The notes beneath the pieces are model-generated. The model ran no database searches and was not told where the DNA came from. It was given only the letters and a program-made list of their open reading frames with translations. From Plumapathes pennacea (lineage: Eukaryota; Cnidaria; Anthozoa; Antipatharia; Myriopathidae), in the NCBI GenBank assembly GCA_964036295.1, contig OZ038470.1, positions 16,498,436 to 16,562,435 on the forward strand: 64,000 nucleotides of DNA, in the 5' to 3' direction. Each line of letters starts with the position of its first letter. Position 1 is the first letter of the stretch. Below are positions 33,249-44,959 of the stretch, piece after piece. The position numbers were made by a program, and so were the translations under genes.

Positions 33249-36028
33249 ATGGCGAAAATCGTAGCAGTTTTTGGTGCAACTGGAGGACAAGGCGGAGGTG
33301 TAGTGACCGCTCTGTTGGACGCCATCGGCAAAGGCAAGAGCTATTCTGTTCGTGCACTAACTCGAAATCCAGACAGCGCGAAAGCTCAGAGCTTGAAGAC
33401 TCGAGGCTGCGAGGTCATCAAATGCAACATGGAAGACGAAGAGTCGGTGAAAAATGCGGTAAAAGGATGCTACGGAGTATTTCTGGTAACTAACTACTGG
33501 GAACACTTTAGTGAAGAGAAGGAGATAGTTCAGGGCAAGCGAGTGACGGACATCTGCAAAGCAGAGGGCGTCAAGCATTTGCTGTATAGCGGGCTGGAGA
33601 ATGTAAAGAAAACTATCGGGATACCGTGCGGTGAGTACCTACAATGCCGTTAAGTTATGGAACTTTGCAAAATATATTTTAGTAAACGCTTTCAAAACAC
33701 CTTGCCATGGTTGATTCCGCCGGTGCAATTTGAATTTAATCTGTTTACAGCCAACGCTCATGCAGATGATAATGTATAGGCGAAGAAGCTTAATTAAATC
33801 GAGTTCTATACTTGTTCATTGCTCGAGATACAGCGGTACAGCGACTTTATGTCCTTGCGTCATTCGACAGAGATGAAGATAGCGATTATAAACGGCTATA
33901 CTCGTTTTCAAGCGAACAGTGGAATTGAACAGATCGACCGCAAGGCCATCTTGCGTGAAACTCGATAATTGATGCGGCCGCCTTCGAACTGATAATATGA
34001 GTTCATAGGTGCACATTACCATCGACGCAAAAACAGCAAAGCGTTTTAATTTACACGCAATGAAAACTGGTTGTTTTCCTAATAATTATTTCTAGCCATA
34101 TCTGCATCCTACATATCTATATCTATTTTCACAGAGCGTGCCTAATAATTACATACAGCTGCACACTTGACTAAAGCTTTAGTTTGTATGCGTAACAAAG
34201 CACGCCCAATGCCCGGGGCTTAGAGCCGGATCAAGAACACAATAGCCGGTTTTAGTTACACATAGCGTCCGTGTCGAGTATATAAACGTATATAAGTTAA
34301 AGTTTCGAGCGTTAGCCGAGGGCCTAGATGGGGTTTACTGTTAAGTGTTATGGGCCTGAATTTTTTACTGTTAAGTGCTATGAGGCCAAAAAGATAGATA
34401 TTAAATAAAACAAGACAAGAGGGCCTAGATGGGGTTGGGCAGTGTTTTTCAGCGGCGTTCAGCTGTCCCACATCACCCTTTCCTTGATTTATCATACGTT
34501 ATTGGAATGGATAGTGTTAAAATATAATTATAATTTGAAGAAAGAGTGGTTAGGTTCCTTTGGTTTTTGTTGCTGCTATGTCTGTTTTAGTCTCCGACTA
34601 ATCATATTCGGGCGCTGGTCTCACACTGAATAAAGTTCTACCTCTCATTCACTTATCTGTCTCTCTGGCCCTCTTTCTCATAAATGGTTAAAATTTAAAC
34701 ATGTAAATACGTTTAAATAGCATTTGTGTAAAAGTGACGAAGCTCTCGTCTATACCAATAAATGTATGCGGCAGTTTGTCTTTCTTTCCGTTTTTGTCTG
34801 TCCCCAATAAGTTGACCTCCCTTCTCCTTCACCCAGCCCATTTCGATGGCAAGGCTGAAGTGGAAGACTACATCCGCGCCCAAGGCCCTCCCTTCACCAT
34901 CCTTCGCTTCCCGGCTTATTTCAACAACTTTATCAACATGTTCGCACCGAAGAAGGGCGAGGACGGTATCTACGCAATGGGTATACCAATGGAGGGCGTG
35001 GCGATGGACGGGATAGACAGCGCTCAAGGAGGAGCCTGTGCACTGGGTAATGTACAGAGATGACATCATCAGCCTTGTCTTGATCCTGAAAGAGTTTTTT
35101 CATTGTTTTGCTCCTCGACATAATATACTGACTAGACCAGACCAAGCTGTTGTACTAGAATAGGCCACAGGACCAGACCAGATGAAACAGGGCCAAACGC
35201 CCAGCTCATAGCCTCTTTGACTTATCCTTCTTTTTACAGGAGTCCTGGAACATCCAGAAAAATATCTGGGGATGACAATTGGTCTGAGTGGAGATAAGCT
35301 CAAGATAGAGGAGTATGCGGCCGTTTTGTCAAAACATCTTGCTCCACGAGTGTTCAAGGTAAAACCTTTTACTCCCAAGAGTAATCAACTTCAGTTTTCT
35401 ATTTCGGTTCCTCGCTAGAGACATATGATGCAGTACAGAGAACTTGGCTTTTGACAGCTTACTCAGACGAAAGCTGACTGAATTCTCACTACATTCCGCT
35501 TATATTTCTCCTTTGGAGAATACGCATTTTCTCAACACAAAATAGAGAGAAAAATAAGCGCCAAACTGAGCAGCACAACAGAAACGTTTACAACTGACAA
35601 GTGGCCCTCAGATTTGGAAATCGAGCCTCAGAATTGGCCCACAAATAAACGGAAATACCGTTCTCGCAATGATAAACAGAAGACGCAGATTCACTGCTGC
35701 ACAGACGCCATTGCTGCATGTTCGGTGTAGTAACAAGTTCCCGCCATTATTATGAACCTATTTCATCTGTCACATCTGTATGTCCATGATCAACATGTTG
35801 TATTTTGTAAACTAACCAAGTCTCTCTCAGGACACGAATATCTCCCTCGATGCCTACAGAGCGCTTGGTTTTCCAGGCGCGATGGAGCTTGGTAATATGT
35901 TCGAGTTCTACGTACGAGGCAATCCAGATCGGGATATAAAGACCACAAAAACACTCAACCCTGCCGTGATGTCGTTTGATGAGTGGGTCAAGGAAAACAA
36001 AGCTAAACTTGAGGCAGCGTTTCAGTGA
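33249..36028 (+). CDS. NmrA-like family NAD(P)-binding protein (NMRAL1-like)
   Basis: 302 aa from four exons: 33249-33630, 34837-35046, 35240-35358, 35831-36028; the total of 909 nt stays in frame. The atypical short-chain dehydrogenase fold starts with the Rossmann motif VFGATGGQGGGVV (about 6-18), and RALTRN (about 34-39) is the usual NADP-phosphate contact. The NMRAL1 hallmarks YSGLENVKK, AEVEDYIRAQG, FTILRFPAYFNNF and GFPGAMELGNMF are present. NMRAL1/HSCARG acts as a cytosolic NADPH sensor rather than an active enzyme. It uses the usual NmrA layout with a C-terminal substrate-like pocket. A poly(A) signal is near 36613. Confidence 0.92.
35364..35520. mobile_element. MITE fragment (TTAA family) in NMRAL1-like intron 3
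   Basis: CCTTTTACTCCCAAGAGTAATCAAC followed by GAGAACTTGGCTTTTGA resembles the left part of the 24332-24555 element. The right end is unclear. Confidence 0.45.
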
Positions 36029-36866
36029 GGCTTACCAACCATGCCGACTTGTAATGGGGCGTTTAGAGAGATTTCTGTCGATTGGTTCAGTTTGAAGTTC
36101 TTAGGAATCCAAACGCCGTATTTGTTGGAGTTTAGGCTTCTACTACCCTATTTTCCTGGCCACATTTAACTTTCTTCCATTTAAGCACTGCTATCAGAAT
36201 GTGCTCATTGGCAACTGACAGTTTTGTAGTTACTGTAGTATTGAACATATTTGCTATTAGATTGTACTCCGCATTAAGAGCATTAAGAACTTTCATTTGA
36301 GAGTCATACCTTTAGTTTCATTTGATAGTTCAGGAGTTGGAAGTTTACTGAGGTGAATCAAATTCACCTTTAGCAGCGAAAATATTAACAGCTATGAAAA
36401 TGTTTCAGTTTCATTAGGTGTCCATAGATTACTGGAGTGTTTACATTTTACAGCATCAATAAGGTCTCAAAGCAAACCTTTACCTTTATTTGTACCCTAA
36501 ACCGGTTAAACCAGTTTTAACGTGTTAACAAGTTAAGTACAATTTTTTGCGATAGTTCAGGTGATCATTTCGACCGCCTTGGCTGACTGAAGCTCTGGTG
36601 CGCCTGGGAAAAAATAAAACGAAGTCGTTCAACGCTTGTGTCCGCATTCCTTGAGCAAAGCATTAACCCGTTATTTAACTTTAACCTACAATCTTGAACA
36701 AACATTTTGCACGATTAAAAATAAAGTCACGGCTTCAATATTGTTAGTTTAAAATATCCCAGTTAATTTATTTTATCAGGATTGACGCGCCCGCGCTACT
36801 TAACCAGCTTCTTGCTTGCGCCCAGGGCCTGCGCATAAAATTTGTCAGCTTTCTTACCTTTGATCG
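36029..36866. other. Convergent intergenic region
   Basis: 3' flanks of the NMRAL1-like gene and the lectin gene. No further gene is seen. Confidence 0.5.
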
Positions 36867-38958
36867 TTATTCACATGTGTAGTGGACTTCAAGATATTTG
36901 TAGACACCAAAACAAGGGTCACCAAACCACCAGTTCTTCGCCTGTAGGTAGCATTGCCAGCGACCTCGACACCGATCACTAACAATCCTGTGAGAGGAAT
37001 GGGCACGACAGTTTGTTGGGAACCAAAAACCGAGCCCGCAGATTTGTCTCCCAGCGGTTCTGCCTGTAAGAAGAAAAAAAAACATTCGGGGACTAATGCA
37101 TTTAGTTTATCAGAAAATAAACATAATGAAATACAAGAACCAAACCTCTCCGCAGAATACTCACCGTAGTTCGCGTATTTAACGTGAATTCGCTGGTGCC
37201 CGGGGCATCTGATGTATCCATGGTGCCACTCACACAACAGAAAACGACGTACAACTGACAAAGAGAAATAAAACAGAAAAATTAATTCGACGCAAACTGA
37301 TTCACATTGATTCACAATTCGAATTGAAATGTGTGGGTATGCGGTTCTGTGGGTCTGTGAGTCTATGGGTCTGGGTTGCGCTTGGTTTGATTTGGTGGCG
37401 TTCGTGACGGTGATTATGGACAAACCTGGGCATGTACTGGTGCGACAACTGATTTTGATTTTATTTCTTCCGGAGCAGACCCTGCCTCCGTGGCTTGGTC
37501 GAGGATTCGTGCAGGTGCGAATACGTGTTTGAAATCCATTTCCACACGATTTTGAACACTGGCCCAAGTTAGACCAAGCACTCCAGGCTCCATGGACTGC
37601 AAGGAATGACACACAGAGCAAGGTATCATATGCTAAGTTCTGTGGGATATTATGGGATGCCTCTGGTGAGAACTTCAAACGAAAATATTGAAGTTGATTA
37701 CTCAAACAAATTAACGGACGATATCTTCTTCCGATGGAATGACGTTTTCCGAGGACTTTGGTAAAACCAATACATTGTAATTACAACGTCAATCACAAAG
37801 GCTGTAAAAACACACTTTATACCAACCAGAAACCATAGTTCTGAATTTTCAAATTCAGGTTTTGATTTTGTTTCTGATTGGCTGAAAATACTCTTCAACT
37901 TCTCTAGATCAACACAATGAAAAGCGCTCTAAAATATTGCTAACCTGGACATGGTCGCGTGTTACAATTTCTGGATTCTTTTTCGGGTCCTGAACACGGC
38001 TTCCCTCCATGCTGAGGCTTGTTACAAGTACGCATGCGCCATTGGCTTCCTCCCCCACAAGTCACATGACAAGAAGTCCAGCCGGTCCACTCGCTCCAGG
38101 TCCCATGCACTGCAAAATGAACGGTAAGTTGAACCGATGCCGAGCAGCACATCGGACAAATTCAATTTTCTTCACGCGTGTTGTGCGTGAAACTCGCAGT
38201 ACATTATGGACAAGACGGTTGTAGCATTTCTTTAATTCCTGAAATTAGCTCTCACCTGGGCATGGCCGCATGTTGCACTTTTTTCTTTCCTCGTTAACTC
38301 CAGCGCAACTTTTCCCGCCAGATTCAGGTGCAGGGTTGGTGCAAGTGCGCGTGCGTCGTTGATCCCCTCCTCCGCAAGTCACGTGACACGTAGTCCAGTT
38401 CGACCAACTACTCCAGCCGCCGTCAACTAAGCAATACCACTAATAATATTAACAACTATAATAATACATATATTTACGATGATGATAATGATAAGGAGGA
38501 GGGGGAAGGTGGTGGTGATGAGGATGATGATGATGATGACGAAAATGGTGATTATGATGATGATAGTGACAATGATGAGGAAAAATAAGATAATAATGAT
38601 AATTATAACAATGGTGATAATAACACAAGGCAGTCTATGAGCTTACCTGCCTTTCGCTTGTATACAAAATTCGCGAAGACTTGCCCAACTCCGTATCCAT
38701 CCACTCCAACTCTGCAGTTGCGCGTTTTTCCGTACTTGTCGTACGTTAAGGAGCCATTTTGTCCTCCCCAGCACTCCTGGTGGAACTGAATGCCAAACAT
38801 CTTGTACCCCTTCTTTTCCGCTTCTTTGCTGCATTCATCCGCCAACGGCTTCAACTCGGGCCATAAGTCGTTAAAGTGTAACGGTGGGTTGAAGAAATTA
38901 TCCGGCAATGTAGAGTGACTGTTGTCATCACGAAAACAACCTACAGCTTCCCAGTTTT
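36867..38958 (-). CDS. Secreted multidomain protein: WSC-like, three TSP1 repeats, SUEL lectin domain (5' end missing)
   Basis: Six exons in 5' to 3' order: 38647-38958, 38256-38426, 37945-38109, 37426-37596, 37165-37254, 36867-37063. Every internal junction is phase 1. Exon 1 encodes a Cys-containing module (AVGCFRDD ... GIQFHQECWGG ... NCRVGVDGYG) that resembles a WSC domain. Exons 2-4 each encode one thrombospondin type 1 repeat (WSSWSNWTTCHVTCGGG, WSEWTGWTSCHVTCGGG, WSAWSNLGQCSKSCGNG). Exons 5-6 form a rhamnose/galactose-binding lectin (SUEL) domain ending FGDPCFGVYKYLEVHYTC, followed by a stop. A signal-peptide exon must lie upstream but was not found in 39.6-43 kb. It is probably an extracellular matrix or recognition protein. 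The first-domain assignment is the least certain part. Confidence 0.85.
37625..37712. mobile_element. Possible MITE fragment in the lectin gene intron
   Basis: CCTCTGGTGAGAACTTCAAAC and GAAGTTGATTACTC resemble the right part of the TTAA-family copy at 2306-2507. Weak. Confidence 0.3.
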
Positions 38959-39028
38959 CTACGTGTACAAACAATGATCACAAAATCAGTTGATAGTGAT
39001 GGTAATGGTCAGTGATAGTGTTGGTGAT

Positions 39029-39605
<577 letters not shown>

Positions 39606-42600
39606 ATGTAATATATCAGATAGAATATGAAGAACTTGGTATTTGGTATTCAGATGAATACTGGTCAATCGTTACCACTTTCGTCTTATTACAAACAGCG
39701 TAACAGTTGCTTCTCTGACCTTCACAAATATACATGATCATGACCAAACACCGGAGTAATTATACCTCTTCCATATTATGAAAATACATTCTAAGCCAAT
39801 TCTACTGAAGCTGTCAGATATTTGTCACAAATTTCCAAGTTTGCACAGTATGACGTCATTCTGAGCAAGACATATCGTTTCCAACTTTTAATTTTTCCAT
39901 ACTGTCAAAGGTCCAATTGCTCCCACAGAAACATCCCACAGTATCAGGTAATCAAGAGAGCAGTACCTGCTTGTCCTGCAGAACAACGAAGTTGCATCAG
40001 AAATGTGATGAAAAAATAAAGAGCTGGGGTCAGCAGGAAGATCCACATTTCACGATTCTAAAAGGAACAAAGAAAAGTAACTGCAAACAGGAAAAAAAAT
40101 CACCGTCAAAATCTAAACTATCTACTTATCATTTAAAACGTGATACATCTTACAACCATTACGGCAGAAAGGTCACCAGAAGCAGCTCTTAGAGTATTAC
40201 ATCGTTCGAAAAAATTGGTTAGCTCCACGCCCCGGGGTCGATCTGCATTCGTTCTGTACCCGACGGCTAGTAGACTTCCCTTTTCGAGACAATTTAGCAG
40301 TTCAGACTAATAGTAGAGCGGTATGTTTAGGTCTGGAGTTTTCTAGATCCAGGTTGTTCGACATCTATTGTTACCTGCTCGCTCACAAAAAAAAAAAAAA
40401 AAAAAAAAAAAAAATTCGAGCCGGCCGTGTTTCTGTAAAATAATATAGTCCCAATCATTCAAACATCATGATTTCTAGCACAAACCTTACTCTCCACAAA
40501 GTGCTTATTTCAATGTCCTTCTCCGAAACCCACTGGTTTACAATGCCCAAATGTTTCCTGTTTACCTTTGGTAGGCCAAACTGTTTGTTTAAGATTATTA
40601 AATTTGGTGTTGTAGTGACTTTACAACTCCAAACATGTCATCATGGCATCGTTTATATGAAAAAAAGTTGTCCTGGGGACTCGAGCCAGCTATTTTTCAC
40701 ACATTTCTTTTGATATCGAGGCGCGCCGTTTACACGAGGAATCCCAACGTGCCTTGGGGGCAGGGTGACCCTGGCACAGGAACATCTTACGTACTGAACA
40801 GCTCGCTTCAATTTATAAAATACTTATGAATAGTTGAAGCACCTTGTGACTCGGGGAGGAGGGCTTAGGTCTCCGGGACAACTTTTCTTCATATGAACGG
40901 GTCCAAAAAAGATAGCAAAAATAAATAAATATACTATACAAGCAATGTTATATTGTTAAAAAAGGAACTAAAATGATATTCCATTTGACCAGCTGACCCA
41001 TTGTAAAAAAGCAGTAAATTATTTCTTGGAAAAGAAAGAGGACATTTTTCACTTTACTTATTAAACAAACCGGTTATTAGAGAAACAAAAAGACAAAAGG
41101 GGAGTAGAGGGAGGGGAGGGAGGGGGTTGCATACTGGAACATTCTTCACTCCATACCTTTATTTCCATGCCCTTGTCGTCGACCAACCTCGTTACTGAGC
41201 TTCTTTGTAACAACGAACTCTCGAGTCTACCACCTTGTAACAAGGATTTCTTTGCTAACATTCGTCGGTTTGACCTGAAAATCACTCCCCAATACTATTA
41301 AATAAACTCCAATCTACCAACCCGCTCAAATAATAATAAGACCTACAATCAGGAACAACAGTCCTGAGATACTCGATAAGTTACCTTCACAATCACGCAC
41401 AATACTTTTCAATGTCCGTATACAAACGAATGGTTGCCAATTAAATGCCGAGTTTTGCATTATGACCACTGCAACCAGTCTGCTCGCCAGGTGTGATTGC
41501 CACTGATGAAAGTTATAATCTCGGCCTCGCCAACTGCACAGAGTGTAAAAGTGGATTTCCTAAAAAAATCTCTTCGCCTTTCGAGCTTTGAACAAATTAA
41601 CTTTAAAAACGCTACAACTAACTACCAGTGGCATATTTACTGCAGTATCAGCTTTCGATATTAGCCCGACTCCACTTTGCTCGAGAAATGAACTACCGTT
41701 CGTTTCAAGATCCGTCCATTGATGGTTTAGGCCGAGCGGTCATGTTAGCTTAACTTCTTTTCGTACCATGACGCGAAATCCAAGATAGCGGATCTTAGAG
41801 TCTTATAGCAACCGCCAAAAACATTTCAACTTATAAAAATACAATGAACTAAATTCTTAAAGATATTGAAGCTCGAACGACGAAGGAGAAAAGAAAATAT
41901 ACACGATTTTACAAATGTCATATTTCCCGGCGCAGGCTTTATTTTTCCCCTGTTAATATTTAACGTTTAGCAGGAAATGTCTTGGAAATTTTTGAAATAG
42001 CTACCTGAAATAGTGCTTTTGTGTTCTGCTTCAAGTGACACTTGAGTATATTCGATGAGAGCTATTGATATGGCCGTTCACAGAGCGATTATCATACATG
42101 CATAGTGATGGTCAAATCATACTGATAGTCAAAGACGATACTGCATTTCTGTCAAATTCAGAAAACCCCCATCTTCCCCTCTTTACTCAGAATTATGCTC
42201 ACTTTTACTCAGAATTATGCTCACTTTTCAAAGAACAATATAACTTGACGAATTTGATGACTCGGTTTTTCCAACCTTGAGAGAAGTACGAAGTTAAATT
42301 TTGAATAATACAATTACGTGCCTGGGAATTTATTTTCTAAGTTACGATCACTACTAGGGACAATTCGCGCGTCACTAGTTCAAGACTTTCGATGTAGGAC
42401 CACGCGGTGCGCTAGTATCCGTCAAAGGTCGCCCTTATCGAGTTTTGATATTTCCTGAATGATTTAAAGCAGTCTATACTCGTACAAAATTAATCTATTT
42501 TGAAATTCAATGATATTTGACCTGGCTCCAGGTAGCATCAAATACTATCAAAGAAGTTTAGAACGACTTTCGTATTTCTATTTATTGGGGGCTGTATGTG

Positions 42601-42890
42601 TAGTGTGTGAGCCAGAACTTCAAATATCTTAAACTAAAACTTTAATTAATGATGGTAGATTTTAACCAAATGAAAGTCAAGTTAAACTGCGCTAACGTAA
42701 TCGCTAGATTCTTTAGATCGTCTGCCAGTATCACAATATAAACATGTCATTTTTATTTCCAAATTACCTAAGAAGTTTAAATAACACACATTGCCCTCGA
42801 CTCAGAGTACGAATAAAATCAACGTTTGAACTCATTTACTACCCACCAAGACAGTAATTGTGTCATTAACATTAAAAACACCCGATCAGT
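39606..42890. other. Gene-poor gap of about 3.3 kb
   Basis: No gene is recognised on either strand. It contains a poly-A run (40387-40414) and a likely foldback repeat (40653-40904). The missing first exon of the lectin gene could be here. Confidence 0.45.
40653..40904. mobile_element. Possible foldback element
   Basis: TATATGAAAAAAAGTTGTCC near the left is the approximate complement of GGACAACTTTTCTTCATATG near the right. The intervening 190 bp are GC-rich and non-coding. Confidence 0.4.
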
Positions 42891-42894
42891 CCAG

Positions 42895-42904
42895 TATATA
42901 AAAA
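42895..42904 (+). promoter_or_regulatory. TATA box of the DOMON gene
   Basis: TATATAAAAA lies about 190 bp before the chosen start codon, leaving room for a 5' UTR that begins near 42925. Confidence 0.4.
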
Positions 42905-43081
42905 ATACTTGTGGTTTGTCTGAATGTCATGTAGATATTGTACCGCTATGTTGTTGAAGAGGGCGACCCATTTGAATCACCAATTACATTTTACCACGTC
43001 AACATAAAACAAAAACTTCAACGCTTTATCAACATACAGTTGACAACACCCAAGCTTCATTTGCAGCAGGAATTCTCAAGC

Positions 43082-44416
43082 ATGGAAGTCTTACATCTAT
43101 TCGCGTTATTAGCTTTTTCAAGTCATGTTTTTGTCGTGAATTCTCAGTTGTCCCGCGAGTCTTTTGAGGACAACAAGTTTAACGTTTCGTGGATATACGA
43201 CAAATCCCGTGGTGTGCTGGCGTTCCAGGTGGATGTCGACACAGTAGGTTGGGTGGGTCTGGGCTTCAGTTCGATGAATACTAGCATGAAGGACTTGGAT
43301 GTCGTCGTTGGCGGAAAAACGATCGATGGCAAGGAATATTTGCATGTAAGTTACTCTCCCAACCTTCTTTGTATCCCCCTCCCCCGCCTTTCTGTGTTCC
43401 GGGATTTTCTTTTCTTTTTTTTCCCCATCCCCTTACTTTCGTTCTTGCTACTTCTTAGTACATGCTCAGTCAAGCACTAGCTCCCCCAAGCACTAGCTTT
43501 CCATTATGAATAAAGTTGCTCTGCTGCGATGTGCTTTTTAGCCAATTTTAGTAGAATCAGGTAAACTTTCGTTCACTCGCAATACAGATACGACAGCCAA
43601 TAAGAAATCTCTCTATCTTGTTCTTATTCTCGCAATACAGATACCAGAGCCAATAGGAAATCGCTCTATCTTGTTCTTATTACAGTCTATAATTTCTCGT
43701 CCAAATAATAGAGTTCATTTCTCGCATCGTGTTCAGTTCCATGCGTCAGCCATTGAAGATGTACGTGTTGTTGTTTTTATAGGACTTGAATAGCAATAGC
43801 AAGGCGAGACCTTCGGCGGACAGCAAAAACAACTACAATCTCACGAAAGTCGAGGAAGCCAACGGCAAAACAACGCTGTGGTTTCAGAGGGAGCTCGATA
43901 CGATGGACAAGGATGATCTCCAGTTTACTGTGAGTGTATGGTAGTAGTCTCCGGAAAAGTTTTGTAAATAATGACGTAACGCTATGGCTTAGTTACGTCA
44001 CACTATTGTTATGTCCACACCAACCTTAGTCGATACATTCAAGGTCGGACCCAAACCGGTTTACACGAGATTACGGAAACGGTCAGATACAATTAACCTT
44101 GCTCGGACTTAAGTTAAGCGTTGGTGTTACATTTCAGGCCAATACTCCCGTCTACTTGGCTTATGCATACCACGACAAAGACGATGCTATGGATGCTAGT
44201 ACTTTCCTTATGCACACTAAACGTGGCTACTCGACCACGAAATTCGACCTTCTCAGTGTGTTAGGTCCAAACGCAACCGCTACAGTTACCTCACCCCCCA
44301 CCGATGCGGCTGACGTCAAAACCACCCCACCCCCCACGAGTGGAGAGGGAAAAACCACGTCAGCGTTGATCAACGTCGCTTTGTCTACCCTGTTTGTGAG
44401 CATTGCTCTGGTGTAA
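43082..44416 (+). CDS. Secreted, membrane-anchored DOMON-domain protein
   Basis: 229 aa from three exons, 43082-43345, 43783-43929 and 44138-44416, in frame. The start at 43082 (MEVLHLFALLAF) gives a signal peptide; an in-frame ATG at 42938 would bury it and is rejected. The DOMON domain covers about 20-165: FNVSWIYDKSRGVLAFQVDV, TVGWVGLGFS and MKDLDVVVG early, then VEEANGKTTLWFQRELDTMD, with VYLAYAYHDKD at the end. DOMON domains bind haem or sugars and occur in DBH-like and cytochrome b561 proteins. Here there is no catalytic or cytochrome partner. A Thr/Pro-rich linker leads to a hydrophobic C-terminus (ALSTLFVSIALV) that fits a GPI signal or a single anchor. Confidence 0.88.
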
Positions 44417-44959
44417 GACTTCTTAGATGTGATCAAGGTAGAATATCTCCTTTTAAACTTTAATAACAATTACGTAGTACAGTAAAGAGCTTCGCATCTG
44501 ATACTTTGCCCCAATACGTTTAAAAGTAGACTGGACTATCGATTCTCACCACATAACTTATGTGCTTTCTTGACAAAGGCTAAAGATCACTTTAACTTAA
44601 GTCTTCGAAACTTTGTTTCTTGAACGAAAGTTGGATAGTTTTTGTTTGTCTCTGAGCTTTTGTTCTTGTTGTTTTCTTCAAATGTTTCTTTTTTTGTAGA
44701 CAACATCAATCTTCTTTGTTTCGCGAATAGACAGTGCTGTTTCTAGGTCATCTTCAAAGTAAACTTAGTGGAGTACAGTATCGAAAACAAAAGTTCAACT
44801 TTCACGTGAAAAACGAACTGATTGAAGTAAACCAGCCAGTTTCAATCGATAATCCGCTTTCGTAGTTGACCAAACAAGTTAAGCCTCACTTTAGAGTTTT
44901 TCTTCGGTCTCGTGAGATGGTCGACACGCATGCGCAGCTTCTACAGAGCGCATGCTTTT
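44417..44959. other. Convergent intergenic region
   Basis: 3' flanks of the DOMON gene and NSUN6. Nothing else is seen. Confidence 0.5.

Noticed and set aside
41061..41285. Minus-strand frame as the first exon of the lectin gene
   Set aside because: No signal peptide, no suitable donor in phase 1 and low-complexity composition.
42938..43081. Earlier start for the DOMON protein
   Set aside because: In-frame, but it would bury an otherwise good signal peptide; more likely 5' UTR.
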